Source: Burkholderia pyrrocinia
GTDB lineage: Bacteria > Pseudomonadota > Gammaproteobacteria > Burkholderiales > Burkholderiaceae
Direction of reading: 5' to 3'
Assembly (NCBI RefSeq): GCF_018417535.1
Contig: NZ_CP070978.1
Location: 2,294,001 to 2,358,000 of the forward strand
DNA length: 64,000 nt
Shown here: piece after piece, positions 1 through 8,535 of the stretch
Position numbering within the stretch: the stretch's first letter is position 1
Layout: each line of letters opens with the position of its first letter
Notes under the pieces: model-generated
What the model was told of the DNA's origin: nothing
The model's input: only the letters and a program-made list of their open reading frames with translations
Databases searched by the model: none
Made by a program: the position numbers and the translations under genes

Positions 1-1
1 C

Positions 2-667
2 TCGCTCGCCGGCTTCGACATCGACCTGCGCAATGCGATCTGCGAGGAACTGCGTGCGAAGTGCGTGTGGGTCGAGCAGGGCTTCGACGGGATGATTCCG
101 GCGCTGCGCGCGCGCAAGTTCGACGTGATCATGTCCGCGATGACGGCCACCGACGAGCGGCTCAAGCAGATCGACTTCTCGAACAAGCTGTATGCGTCGC
201 CGGGCGCGCTCGTCGCGCCGGTCGGCTCGAAGCTGCTGCCGACCGCGGCGTCGCTCGCGGGCAAGCGTATCGGGATCGACCAGGGCACGACGCAGGAGGC
301 GTACGCGAAGGCCGAATGGGCGACCAAGGGCGTGACGATCGTCTCGTACCAGAACCAGGACCAGGTGTACCAGGATCTCGTCAACGGCCGCCTCGACGCG
401 ACCTTCCAGGACAAGACGCAGGCAGGCTACTCGTTCCTGAAGACGCCGCGCGGCAAGGGCTACGCGTTCGCGGGCCCCGACGTGACCGACGTGCGGATCA
501 CCGGCTATGGCGTCGCGATGGGGCTGCGCAAGGGCGACGCCGACATGAAGAAGCGGCTGAACGACGCGATCGCCGCGATCCGCGCGAACGGCACGTACCA
601 GAAGATCGCCGCGAAATACTTCGACTTCGATATCTACGGCGCGAAGCAGTTGACCGCCGCACCGTGA
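2..667 (+). CDS. Amino-acid ABC transporter periplasmic substrate-binding protein (5' partial)
   Basis: The 3' part of a periplasmic binding protein of the polar amino-acid (SBP_bac_3) family; the start lies before the window and the frame is open from base 2. The readable part opens with a GFDIDLRNAIC segment and continues with QGFDGMIPALRARKFDVIMSA, the usual hinge region of lysine/arginine/ornithine or cystine type binders, followed by TDERLKQIDFSNKLY and a GTTQEAY segment. It would deliver an amino acid or amino-acid-like ligand to an inner-membrane ABC permease. The dioxygenase gene follows within about 30 bp, suggesting co-transcription and a role in taking up that enzyme's substrate (inference). 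The exact ligand cannot be read from the sequence. Confidence 0.88.
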   Translation, partial: SLAGFDIDLRNAICEELRAKCVWVEQGFDGMIPALRARKFDVIMSAMTATDERLKQIDFSNKLYASPGALVAPVGSKLLPTAASLAGKRIGIDQGTTQEAYAKAEWATKGVTIVSYQNQDQVYQDLVNGRLDATFQDKTQAGYSFLKTPRGKGYAFAGPDVTDVRITGYGVAMGLRKGDADMKKRLNDAIAAIRANGTYQKIAAKYFDFDIYGAKQLTAAP

Positions 668-698
668 CCCCGTGATTCATTCAATCGACAGGCAAACC

Positions 699-1547
699 AT
701 GACGAGTATCCAGGACCGCGTCGCGAAAGCCGTGACGCCCGAACTGATCACCGCGTTCCGCGAGGAAGGCGCGGTCTGCATCAAGGGCATCTTTTCGCCC
801 GACGAGGTGGCCGCGCTCCGGGCCGGCATCGACGCGAATCTCGCGCAGCCGAGCGAGCGCGCGAAAGTCGCGAGCCGGCCCGACGATCCGGGCTGGTTCT
901 TCGAGGATTTCTGCAACTGGCAGCACAACGACGCGTACCGCGACTTCATCGTGCGCTCGCCGGCGCCGTCGGTGGCCGCCGCGCTGATGGGCACGGAGCA
1001 CGTGCGGCTGCATCACGATCACCTGCTCGTGAAGGAGCCCGGCACGCGGCAGCGCACGCCGTGGCACCAGGACCAGCCGTACTACAACATCGAAGGCGAC
1101 GACAACGTCAGCATGTGGATTCCGGTCGATCCGGTGCCGCTCGAATCGACGCTGGAATTCGTCGCGGGCTCGCATCGCGGGCCGTGGCTGATGCCGCGCA
1201 CGTTCATGGACAAGGAAGCGAAATGGTTCCCGGAAGGCAGCCTCGCGGATCTGCCCGACATCGAAGCCGATCGAGCAGCCTTCCCGATCCGCCACTGGGC
1301 GCTCGAGCCCGGCGACATGGTGTGCTTCCGGATGCTCACGCTGCATGCGTCGGGCGGTACGCAGAACCGCCGGCGCGCGTTCTCGATCCGCTTCGTCGGC
1401 GACGATATCCGCCACGCGCCGCGCCGCTGGAAAACGTCGCCCGATTTCCCCGGGCTTGCGGAACAGTTGCCCGACGGCGCGCCGCTCGAACACCCGCTGT
1501 TTCCGGTCGTGTGGTCGAGCGGTGCGGGGCAGGTCGACGCGATCTGA
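699..1547 (+). CDS. Phytanoyl-CoA dioxygenase family protein
   Basis: A 282-residue Fe(II)/2-oxoglutarate-dependent oxygenase of the PhyH family. The iron-binding facial triad is visible as the HQD of WHQDQPYYN (about residues 122-124) and the distal His of TLHASGG (about 215), with the 2-oxoglutarate-binding Arg in the RRRAFSIRF segment shortly after. Members hydroxylate diverse small substrates, including ectoine and amino-acid derivatives, so the name does not imply phytanoyl-CoA. I chose ATG 699; an in-frame GTG at 672 would add nine residues. The gene sits directly behind an amino-acid binding protein and ahead of a convergent HutC-type regulator. A strong terminator follows. Substrate unknown. 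Confidence 0.88.
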   Translation: MTSIQDRVAKAVTPELITAFREEGAVCIKGIFSPDEVAALRAGIDANLAQPSERAKVASRPDDPGWFFEDFCNWQHNDAYRDFIVRSPAPSVAAALMGTEHVRLHHDHLLVKEPGTRQRTPWHQDQPYYNIEGDDNVSMWIPVDPVPLESTLEFVAGSHRGPWLMPRTFMDKEAKWFPEGSLADLPDIEADRAAFPIRHWALEPGDMVCFRMLTLHASGGTQNRRRAFSIRFVGDDIRHAPRRWKTSPDFPGLAEQLPDGAPLEHPLFPVVWSSGAGQVDAI

Positions 1548-1564
1548 CCGACGTAGGTAACGAA

Positions 1565-1606
1565 CGCGGCGGCCGTTTCCTGACGAAACGGCCGCCGCGT
1601 GTTTTT
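1565..1606 (+). terminator. Rho-independent terminator, probably bidirectional
   Basis: A perfect 15-bp GC-rich stem (CGCGGCGGCCGTTTC and its complement) with a 5-nt loop, followed by TGTTTTT. It lies between the convergent dioxygenase and GntR genes. Confidence 0.9.
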
Positions 1607-1631
1607 GTGCGTGTCGGCGTGTGACGAAGGA

Positions 1632-2369
1632 TCAGGTCGGGTGGCGTCCAGCGCCCGGCTTGAAACGCGAGCCGAGCCGGTAGCGGTTGCCCGGATGCAG
1701 GAAATGCACGAACGTGACGGGCAGCCCGTCCGTCCAGGTGCGGCGCGTGAGCGTGAGGCACGGCTCGTCGGCGCGCATGTCGAGCAGCCGCGCCTGTTCG
1801 CCGGTCGGCAACGACGCGTCGACGACGTGCTCGATTTCCAGTTCGTAGTGCGACACGTTGTTGTACAGGTACTCGGACGGCGGCTCGGTCTGGAAATCCT
1901 GGTCGATGAAACCGGGCGCGGCGGCCGGGTTCACGTAGCGGTCCTCCAGCTGGATCGGGCGACCGTTTTCCTCGTGCACGCACACCACATGAAAGACCGG
2001 CGTGTTGACCGGCAGGCCGAACGCGGCCGCGACGTCGAACGACGCGGGCTCGCTCGACTGGCTCAGCACGCGGCAGCGATATTCGTGGCCGCGCGCGCGG
2101 ATTTCGTCGCGGATATGCGCAATCATCAGCAGGTTCGACTGCGGCTTCACCTCGGCGACGAAGGTGCCGACGCCCGCGATGCGCTTCAGCACGCCTTCCT
2201 CGGTCAACTCGCGCAGCGCGCGGTTGACCGTCATGCGCGCGACGCCGAACTGCGCGGCGAGATCGAGCTCGGACGGAATGCGGTCCCCCGGGCGCCAGTC
2301 GCCCGCTTCGACGTTCTGGCGAACGAGCGTCTTGATCTGCTGGAACGGTGCGGTGGCCTTCGTGACCAT
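1632..2369 (-). CDS. GntR-family transcriptional regulator, HutC subfamily
   Basis: A 245-residue regulator with an N-terminal GntR winged helix (about residues 5-72, with IPSELDLAAQFGVARMTVNR as recognition region) and a C-terminal UTRA effector domain (about 90-235, with PVFHVVCVHEENGRPIQLEDRY). The sequence resembles HutC, the urocanate-responsive repressor of histidine use, but no hut genes are visible nearby. Its neighbours are the amino-acid binding protein and PhyH dioxygenase, convergent to it, so it may control those through an upstream site outside the window (inference). It lies about 30 bp downstream of the XRE-cupin gene on the same strand and may be co-transcribed with it. Confidence 0.88.
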   Translation of the reverse strand: MVTKATAPFQQIKTLVRQNVEAGDWRPGDRIPSELDLAAQFGVARMTVNRALRELTEEGVLKRIAGVGTFVAEVKPQSNLLMIAHIRDEIRARGHEYRCRVLSQSSEPASFDVAAAFGLPVNTPVFHVVCVHEENGRPIQLEDRYVNPAAAPGFIDQDFQTEPPSEYLYNNVSHYELEIEHVVDASLPTGEQARLLDMRADEPCLTLTRRTWTDGLPVTFVHFLHPGNRYRLGSRFKPGAGRHPT

Positions 2370-2400
2370 CGGGGGATCCTTGCGCGAAGAAGTGACGAGT

Positions 2401-2943
2401 CTAGTCGTCGTGACTGACGATGACCAGGATCTCCGCCTGCGCGGTGCCGAGGCTGCGCGTGCGGTGCGGGATGAGTGCGTTGAAATAGACTGAATCGCCG
2501 GTCCTGAGTTGCACCGTCTCGTTCGGAAATTCGATTTCGACGCGCCCCTTGTGCACGAACAGGAATTCCTCGCCTTCGTGCTCGCGGAACGTCGACGCGA
2601 CGAATTCGTGCGGCGGATGCACGACGAACGGCAGCATCTTCTTCGGCGCGACGCCGGCCGCGATGCTTTCGAAGCGGTGCGCGTGGCTGTCGGCCGCCGC
2701 GCCCATCGCCGTGCGCTCGCCGGCGCGCGTGACCGTGATCAGCTCGCGATTGCGGCTTTCCGAGAACAGTTGCTCGACGTCGACATTCAGCGCTTTCGAC
2801 AGCTTCAGCGCGACCGCGATCGACGGCACGCTCAGGCCGCGCTCGACTTTCGACAGGTAGCTCTTGGTGAGGCCGGTCTCGTCGGCCAGCACATCGAGCG
2901 TCCAGCCCTTCTGTTTTCTGAGCAGCTTCAGGCGAATCGTCAT
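2401..2943 (-). CDS. XRE-family regulator with C-terminal cupin domain
   Basis: A 180-residue protein with an N-terminal helix-turn-helix (about residues 4-60, LDVLADETGLTKSYLSKVERG) and a cupin_2 sensor domain (about 105-175, with the beta-barrel motifs HEGEEFLFVHKGRVEIEF and GDSVYFNALIPH). PuuR/HipB-like XRE-cupin regulators usually bind small metabolites in the barrel. I chose ATG 2943; the open frame extends 15 codons further but would run into the divergent promoter. It is divergently transcribed from the class II aldolase operon, and a 17-bp palindrome sits between the two genes, so it probably regulates itself and that operon (inference). Confidence 0.88.
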   Translation of the reverse strand: MTIRLKLLRKQKGWTLDVLADETGLTKSYLSKVERGLSVPSIAVALKLSKALNVDVEQLFSESRNRELITVTRAGERTAMGAAADSHAHRFESIAAGVAPKKMLPFVVHPPHEFVASTFREHEGEEFLFVHKGRVEIEFPNETVQLRTGDSVYFNALIPHRTRSLGTAQAEILVIVSHDD

Positions 2944-2972
2944 GGGGCGCCAGGTGTCCTTCGAAGAACCGA

Positions 2973-3003
2973 TTGTAACGCATGACACAATGTGTCATAT
3001 AAT
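2973..3003 (+). promoter_or_regulatory. Promoter of the aldolase operon with embedded operator palindrome
   Basis: A perfect -10 box TATAAT lies at 2998-3003 with a weaker -35 (TTGTAA, 2973-2978) 19 bp away. Between them is the 17-bp perfect palindrome ATGACACAATGTGTCAT (2982-2998), which overlaps the first base of the -10 box. A repressor bound there would block RNA polymerase. The obvious candidate is the divergent XRE-cupin protein; the GntR protein is the alternative. Confidence 0.65.
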
Positions 3004-3076
3004 GGATCGAGTGTCACCGATCTCGGGGAAACGACTGCGGACGACGCGACACATCCGACCCATCCAGGAGGTAAGC

Positions 3077-3859
3077 ATGGCGGAAACGCTGAATTTGACG
3101 AAGGAGGCGCTGGTCGCGCTGGCTGAGCGGCGTCTTGAAAACGAGGTGGGCGACAGCGGCTGGTCCGCGCGGCAGAAGCTCGCGCTCACGTGCCGGATCC
3201 TGTTCGACGCCGGCCACGATTCCGGCCTTGCCGGACAGATCACCTGCCGCGCGGGCGACGCCGGCACGTACTACACGCAGCGGCTCGGGCTCGGTTTCGA
3301 CGAGATCTCGGCCGCGAACCTGCTGCGCGTCAACGAGGATCTCGACGTCGTCGACGGCGAAGGCATTCCGAACCCGGCCAACCGGTTCCACACGTGGATC
3401 TATCGCGAGCGCCCGGACGTGAACTGCATCATCCATACGCATCCGGCACATGTCGCGGCGCTGTCGATGCTGGAGCAGCCGCTCGTCGTGTCGCACATGG
3501 ATACCTGTCCGCTGTACGACGATTGCGCGTTCCTGAAGGACTGGCCCGGCGTGCCGGTCGGCAACGAGGAAGGCGAGATCATCTCGAAGGTGCTCGGCAG
3601 CAAGCGCGCGATCCTGCTGTCGCATCACGGCCAGCTCGTGGTCGGCAAGACGATCGAGGAAGCGTGCATCCTCGCGCTGCTGATCGAGCGGGCCGCGAAG
3701 CTGCAACTGCTCGCAATGTCGGCCGGCGAGATCAAGCCGGTGCCGCCGGCGCTGGCACGGGAAGCGCACGACTGGATTTCGAAACCGAAGCGCGATGCCG
3801 TGACGTTCGACTATTACGCGCGCCGCGCATTGCGTACGCATCGCGACTGCGTCGCGTGA
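3077..3859 (+). CDS. Class II aldolase/adducin family protein
   Basis: A 260-residue class II aldolase fold protein. The zinc-binding histidines are seen in IIHTHPAH (about residues 119-124) and in LSHHGQLVV (about 182-183), which is the family's third metal ligand region. Such enzymes cleave or decarboxylate phosphorylated or unphosphorylated hydroxy-acids and sugars. The start ATG 3077 is fixed by a near-perfect AGGAGGTAA ribosome site at 3066. It is the first gene of a likely three-gene operon with a DHDPS-like lyase and a MOSC protein, transcribed from the palindrome-containing promoter upstream. The pairing with a pyruvate-type lyase suggests breakdown of a sugar acid (inference); the substrate is unknown. 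Confidence 0.87.
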   Translation: MAETLNLTKEALVALAERRLENEVGDSGWSARQKLALTCRILFDAGHDSGLAGQITCRAGDAGTYYTQRLGLGFDEISAANLLRVNEDLDVVDGEGIPNPANRFHTWIYRERPDVNCIIHTHPAHVAALSMLEQPLVVSHMDTCPLYDDCAFLKDWPGVPVGNEEGEIISKVLGSKRAILLSHHGQLVVGKTIEEACILALLIERAAKLQLLAMSAGEIKPVPPALAREAHDWISKPKRDAVTFDYYARRALRTHRDCVA

Positions 3860-3909
3860 ACGAGCGCAACGCTTCCGTCGCATTCACTCATCATTGAGGA
3901 ATACACATC

Positions 3910-4806
3910 GTGTCTATCCTGCTGCAAGGCATCATTGCCTACCCGGTCACGCCGTTCTCCGCCGACGGCGACGTCGACCTGAAAGCGCTCGATGCGCTGA
4001 TCGAGCGCCTGATCGCCGACGGCGTTCACGCGATCGCGCCGCTCGGCAGTACCGGCGAGAGCGCGTACCTGTCCGACGCCGAATGGGAGGCGGTTGCCAC
4101 CGCGTCGATCAACGCGGTGCGCCGGCGCGTGCCGACCGTCGTCGGTATCTCCGATCTCACCACGGCGGGTGCGGTGCGCCGCGCGCGCTTCGCCGAACAG
4201 GCCGGCACCGATGCGGTGATGGTGCTGCCGGTGTCGTACTGGAAGCTCGGCAACGACGAGATCGTCGCGCACTACCGCGCGATCGGCGACGCGATCGGCA
4301 TTCCGATCATGCTGTACAACAACCCCGCGACGAGCGGCGTCGATATGTCGCCCGACCTGATCGCGACGATCTGCCGGACCGTCGACAACGTCACGATGGT
4401 GAAGGAGAGCACCGGCGACATCGGCCGGATGCACCGGCTCGCGCAATTGAGCGACGGGACGATCCCGTTCTACAACGGCAGCAATCCGATGGCGCTCGCC
4501 GCGCTGGCCGCGGGCGCGGCCGGATGGTGCACGGCCGCGCCGAACCTGAACGCGGCGTTGCCGCTCGCGCTGGTCGATGCGATGCGCGCGGGCGACCTCG
4601 CGCGCGCCCGGACGGCCTTTCATGCGCAGTTGCCGCTGCTGCAGTTCATCGTCAACGGCGGGCTGCCGGTGACCGTGAAGGCCGGCTTGCGCCTGCGCGG
4701 CTTCGACGCCGGCGAACCGAGGAAGCCGCTGCTGCCGCTTGGCGATACGCGCACGCGCGAACTCGAACGCCTGCTCGCGGCGCTGCCGGGCGGTGTACCG
4801 GCGTGA
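3910..4806 (+). CDS. Dihydrodipicolinate synthase/N-acetylneuraminate lyase family protein
   Basis: A 298-residue class I aldolase of the DapA/NanA superfamily with a TIM-barrel layout. Visible are the pyruvate-binding GSTGES motif (about residues 44-49), the catalytic Tyr in LYNNPATSG (about 137), and the Schiff-base Lys in MVKES (about 165). These define a lyase making or breaking a bond to pyruvate. It starts with GTG 3910 behind a GAGGAA ribosome site. Since true dapA is normally an isolated housekeeping gene, this operonic copy is more likely catabolic, for example a KDG-type or 4-hydroxy-2-oxoacid lyase (inference). Confidence 0.88.
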   Translation: MSILLQGIIAYPVTPFSADGDVDLKALDALIERLIADGVHAIAPLGSTGESAYLSDAEWEAVATASINAVRRRVPTVVGISDLTTAGAVRRARFAEQAGTDAVMVLPVSYWKLGNDEIVAHYRAIGDAIGIPIMLYNNPATSGVDMSPDLIATICRTVDNVTMVKESTGDIGRMHRLAQLSDGTIPFYNGSNPMALAALAAGAAGWCTAAPNLNAALPLALVDAMRAGDLARARTAFHAQLPLLQFIVNGGLPVTVKAGLRLRGFDAGEPRKPLLPLGDTRTRELERLLAALPGGVPA

Positions 4807-5507
4807 GCGACGAAGCACGGCCGGCGCTCGCGGCCATCGTCGGCGCGGTGCGGGTCGGCACGAGCCGGCCGCTGGCCGGCTCGCCGCACGCGAGCGCGAT
4901 CGACAAGCGTCCGGTCGATGCGCGTCTGTGGCTGGGCGCGCTCGGCTTTGCCGGCGACGAGCAGGCCGATGCGCGGCATCACGGTGGCCCCGACAAGGCG
5001 GTCCATCACTATGCGCACGACCACTATGCGTGGTGGTCCGCGCAGATTGGCGCGCGCGACGTGCTTGCACAACCGGGCGCATTCGGCGAGAACCTGTCGA
5101 CGCGTGGCGTGACCGAGCGCGACGTGTGCCTCGGCGACGTGTTCACGCTGGGCGGCGCCATGCTTCAGGTGTCGCAGTCGCGGCAGCCGTGCTGGAAGCT
5201 CAACGCGCGCTTCGATCATCCGCGGATGGCCGCGCTCGTGCAGCAAAGCGGCCGGACCGGCTGGTACTACCGCGTGCTGCACGAAGGCTGGGTGGCGCCG
5301 GGCGATGTGCTGGCGCTGCATGAGCGCCGCTATCCGCAATGGCCGCTGTCGACGGTGCTCGACGTGCTGTACCGGCGCACGCTCGACATGGCCGCGCTCG
5401 ATGCGCTGTGCGATGTCCCGGCGCTGCCGCCCGGCTGGCGCAAGATGCTTGAAAAGCGCCGGACCGAGCGGCAGGTCGAAGGCTGGACGAAACGGCTCGA
5501 AGGATGA
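4803..5507 (+). CDS. MOSC domain-containing protein (YiiM-like)
   Basis: A 234-residue protein with a MOSC beta-barrel and a C-terminal three-helix region as in YiiM. The characteristic segments are RHHGGPDKAVHHY (about residues 60-72), GAFGENLSTRG and the conserved Cys in RQPCWKLNARFDHP (about 131). MOSC proteins handle molybdenum cofactor or detoxify N-hydroxylated compounds using Mo. Its GTG start at 4803 overlaps the stop of the upstream lyase (GTGA), which strongly implies translational coupling and membership of the same operon. The biochemical link to the aldolase and lyase is not obvious. Confidence 0.87.
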   Translation: MSDEARPALAAIVGAVRVGTSRPLAGSPHASAIDKRPVDARLWLGALGFAGDEQADARHHGGPDKAVHHYAHDHYAWWSAQIGARDVLAQPGAFGENLSTRGVTERDVCLGDVFTLGGAMLQVSQSRQPCWKLNARFDHPRMAALVQQSGRTGWYYRVLHEGWVAPGDVLALHERRYPQWPLSTVLDVLYRRTLDMAALDALCDVPALPPGWRKMLEKRRTERQVEGWTKRLEG

Positions 5508-5544
5508 TGGAGCGCGTCTTGCGGCTCACCTCGCGGCCCGCGGC

Positions 5545-6309
5545 TTACCTGGCCGGCAATTCCCGTATGTCGGCCGTCGGCGCGGAGCCGAACGCGTCGC
5601 TCAGCGCATAGCCGATCAGTTGACGTGCGGCCGCCTCCGGCGTCGCGAGCGCGCCGCTCGACTTCAACTGGTCGAACTTCTCGCGCATCGGGAAGTTGTC
5701 TTCGCTGGTCGAGCGGATCGTCGCCTGCATGCCCGTATCGACGACACCCGGCGCGACGCTGCAGATCCGCAGCGCGCCGTTTGCGTCGAGCGCGACCGCG
5801 CGTGCATGGTGATCGAGCGCGGCCTTGGTCGCGCAGTAGATGCTCCAGCCCGCATACGCGTTGCGCGCCGCGCCGCTCGACAGGTGCACGATCCGGCATT
5901 CGGTCGTGGCGGACACCGCCTGCGCGAGCGCGGCGGACAGCATCAGCGGCGCCGCGACGTTCAGGCCGACCGCGCGCGCGACGATCACCGGATCCTGCGC
6001 GGCGAGCGGGCCGATCGGATCGACGATGCCTGCGTTGTTGAACAGCAGCACGATCGATGCGCCATCGACGAAGCTGCGCAGCGTGTCGCCGGCCAGCCAG
6101 GTCGCGACGGCCGACGTGTCCGACAGGTCGAGTTCGATTTCGGCGAAGCGGTCGCCGGCTTGCGATGCGAGCGACGGATGACGGCTGCGCGACACGCCGA
6201 GCACGGCGATGCCTTCCTGCAGCAGTTGTTCGGCGAGCGATGCGCCGACGCCGCGCGTGTGTCCGGTGACGATGGCGCGCACGTGCGGCGCGGAAGAGGG
6301 TGCAGTCAT
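5545..6309 (-). CDS. SDR-family NAD(P)-dependent oxidoreductase
   Basis: A 254-residue classical short-chain dehydrogenase/reductase. The dinucleotide-binding motif is TGHTRGVG (about residues 14-21), followed by LFNNAGIV, the catalytic Ser region HLSSGA and the active-site YCATK (Tyr and Lys four residues apart, about 155-159). The overall shape resembles sepiapterin/benzil reductases of the SDR family. It is a single gene, convergent with the MOSC gene (gap 37 bp). Substrate unknown. Confidence 0.86.
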   Translation of the reverse strand: MTAPSSAPHVRAIVTGHTRGVGASLAEQLLQEGIAVLGVSRSRHPSLASQAGDRFAEIELDLSDTSAVATWLAGDTLRSFVDGASIVLLFNNAGIVDPIGPLAAQDPVIVARAVGLNVAAPLMLSAALAQAVSATTECRIVHLSSGAARNAYAGWSIYCATKAALDHHARAVALDANGALRICSVAPGVVDTGMQATIRSTSEDNFPMREKFDQLKSSGALATPEAAARQLIGYALSDAFGSAPTADIRELPAR

Positions 6310-6742
6310 GGCGGTGAACCGGTGAAGGGATGAAAGGGTGAACGGTGTTGATGAGCGGCGCGCCGGCGCGGCGGCAGTGCGTGCCGGGCGGGTGATGCGT
6401 GGTATCGGCGTGCGAAGACGGTCGCGCGCGGCGCCGCGGATGCCCGCGTGAACGCATATCGTAGCGCCGGCATCCGCGGCACGCAAACGCGGGGGCGATC
6501 CCGTGCATGCGCCGCAGGCTGCAGCGTGTGTGGAGCGCGAATTCGCAAGTGCCGTGCGCATGCATCGCCGCGCGGCACCCGGCGGTCGATCCGTTGGACG
6601 AAAGCCGGCTGCGGCAAGTGCGCGCGCCGGCGCGGCAAGCGGCGCCGGGCACGCGTCGCGAGCTATCATATGGCTCGCCCGTTTGCGATGCCGGACGGGC
6701 CGCGACGTTTCCCCTCACCTGCTGCACGCTGCGAAGCCACAC
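6310..6742. other. Intergenic region between divergent SDR and yceH genes
   Basis: 433 bp, strongly GC-rich, with frames that carry no recognisable protein. A TATCAT box at about 6663-6669 is the only promoter-like element I see before yceH. No gene, repeat or strong hairpin was identified. Confidence 0.5.
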
Positions 6743-7450
6743 ATGAACACCACGCCGGATATGCCCACGCCACGCACCCTTCGCGAACTCACGCCTCTCG
6801 AAGCCCGCATTCTCGGTGTGCTGGTCGAGAAACAGCACACGGTGCCGGACACCTACCCGCTGTCGCTGAATGCGCTGACCGCGGGCTGCAATCAGAAAAC
6901 CGCACGCTTGCCGGTGATGAACGTCAGCGACGATGAAGTCACGACCGCGCTCGACGGGCTGAAGCACCTGAGCCTCGTGATGGAGGGCAGCAGCAGCCGT
7001 GTGCCGCGTTTCGAGCACAACATGAACCGCGTGCTCGGCATCCCGAGCCAGGCGATCGCGCTGCTGACGATCCTGCTGCTGCGCGGCCCGCAGACGGCCG
7101 CCGAGCTGCGCCTGAACAGCGCGCGCCTGCACGGCTTCGCGGATATCTCGTCGGTCGAGGCGTTCCTCGACGAACTCGCGGCGCGTGCGCAGGCGCTCGT
7201 CATCCGGCTGCCGCGTGCGCCGGGCGCGCGCGAGAACCGCTGGATGCACCTGATGTGCGGCGAGGTGAACGTGGCCGACTTCGCGGGCGTGGATGCCGGC
7301 GGTGCGGATTCTGTGCCGCCTTCCGAATTCGAGGCGCTGAAGGCCGAACAGAAGCGCCTCGCGGATGAAGTGGCGCGATTGACTGCGTTGGTTCAGCGGA
7401 TGGCCAGCGAACTCGGAATCGACGTCGACGTGCAGGGCGACGCGGGCTGA
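6743..7450 (+). CDS. YceH family protein (DUF480)
   Basis: A 235-residue conserved cytoplasmic protein. The N-terminal half matches the YceH/DUF480 winged-helix family (LTPLEARILGVLVEKQ followed by YPLSLNALTAGCNQK), with a second winged-helix unit around residues 95-165 (LLRGPQTAAELR). The C-terminal tail (about 195-225) is a short coiled coil. YceH is about 215 residues in E. coli, so length fits. I chose ATG 6743, where family similarity begins; the frame is open further upstream. Function is not established. Confidence 0.87.
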   Translation: MNTTPDMPTPRTLRELTPLEARILGVLVEKQHTVPDTYPLSLNALTAGCNQKTARLPVMNVSDDEVTTALDGLKHLSLVMEGSSSRVPRFEHNMNRVLGIPSQAIALLTILLLRGPQTAAELRLNSARLHGFADISSVEAFLDELAARAQALVIRLPRAPGARENRWMHLMCGEVNVADFAGVDAGGADSVPPSEFEALKAEQKRLADEVARLTALVQRMASELGIDVDVQGDAG

Positions 7451-7529
7451 TCCACAGCTCGATGCAATGCGGTGCCGGCGCGCGTGCACGCGCGCCGTGC
7501 AGCGGGCATCAATCGCCGCGACGCCATCG

Positions 7530-7952
7530 CTACCAGCGACACCCCGATTTCGCCGAAGCGTCGACATCCGGCGCCCACGCGAAATCGGTCTTCTTGCCGG
7601 TGCGCGCATTGGTATAGGTCATCGAATAGACCACGGCGCCCTGGCTCATCATCTCGTATTCGCCGTTGATCTTGCCGTCGACCATTTCCCACCATGTCGT
7701 CGTGTATTGATACGGCCGGTCTTCCGCCAGAATTTCCTCGTCCCGGTGCTTGAACAGCAGCGGAATGGCCGTCTTCGATTTCGCATATCGGACGACGCCA
7801 CCGGACCATTTGGCCACGTCGTCGTAATACGTGCGCAATTCGAAACGCACGGGTTTGTCGCCGTTTGTGCGGAAGCACAGCACTTCCGTGCTGACTTCGG
7901 CCGATGCGGGCAGCGCGATGCAAAGCAGCAGCGCGGCGAGGGCTTTCTTCAT
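7530..7952 (-). CDS. Hypothetical exported protein
   Basis: A 140-residue protein with a clear Sec signal peptide (KKALAALLLCIALPASA, cleavage after about residue 18) and a small predicted beta-rich mature domain. Two cysteines, in VLCFRTNGD and at the C-terminal SGCRW, could form a periplasmic disulfide. It is downstream of and same-stranded with the next hypothetical gene (gap 28 bp), so the two are probably one operon. I do not recognise the family. Confidence 0.7.
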   Translation of the reverse strand: MKKALAALLLCIALPASAEVSTEVLCFRTNGDKPVRFELRTYYDDVAKWSGGVVRYAKSKTAIPLLFKHRDEEILAEDRPYQYTTTWWEMVDGKINGEYEMMSQGAVVYSMTYTNARTGKKTDFAWAPDVDASAKSGCRW

Positions 7953-7980
7953 GATGGTGTGTGAGCGATGGTGAGGAAAT

Positions 7981-8535
7981 TCAACCGACACTGATCCGCG
8001 TAGCCCCCGCGTCGACGAGCCGGAACAGCAGATCCTCGACGGCCGTCTCGGGCGCGGACCCGAGATCCGCATTGACGCGCCAGCCCTGGTCCGTGCGAAC
8101 CGGTTCCGACAGGTAGTGAACGATGCCATGCAGCCCGTCTTCGGCCGGCGTGTTCTCGTCGTCGACATCGAACCACGCGAAGAACCACGTCTTGAATGCG
8201 TCGACCGCCGCGCTTTCGTCGAGGCCGTCGGCCTCGATCGCGGCCCAGTCCCACACGAACGGGCGGATCGACACGGCCGCCGTTTCGAGGTCGAACGCGA
8301 ACGGTTCGAAATCCAGTTGCGAGGTCGAATCGACCATCGACGGCTGGCCGGCCGCTTCGCCTTCGGCCGGGATCGTGTCGGCCCGGCACGGCAGCGCGAG
8401 CGGCCCTTCGGTGGCCAGCGTGCCGTCGGCCTGCCGGTAGGCCGGTTCGACGATCACCGCCGGTTGCGCTGCCGCTTTCGCGAGCAGGTCGGCATAGGGT
8501 TGGCGGATGGCGCGGAGCAGTTCGGATACGGTCAT
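7981..8535 (-). CDS. Hypothetical protein
   Basis: A 184-residue acidic, soluble protein with no signal peptide or membrane segment. It is rich in Trp/Asp stretches such as FVWDWAAIEADGL and FKTWFFAWFDVDDEN. It probably forms an operon with the exported protein downstream on the same strand, perhaps as a dedicated partner (inference). I do not recognise the family. Confidence 0.7.
   Translation of the reverse strand: MTVSELLRAIRQPYADLLAKAAAQPAVIVEPAYRQADGTLATEGPLALPCRADTIPAEGEAAGQPSMVDSTSQLDFEPFAFDLETAAVSIRPFVWDWAAIEADGLDESAAVDAFKTWFFAWFDVDDENTPAEDGLHGIVHYLSEPVRTDQGWRVNADLGSAPETAVEDLLFRLVDAGATRISVG

Noticed and set aside
3894..4802. N-terminal extension of the MOSC protein back to 3894
   Set aside because: The extension is an off-frame copy of the DHDPS-like gene; the GTG at 4803 overlapping the lyase stop is the natural start.
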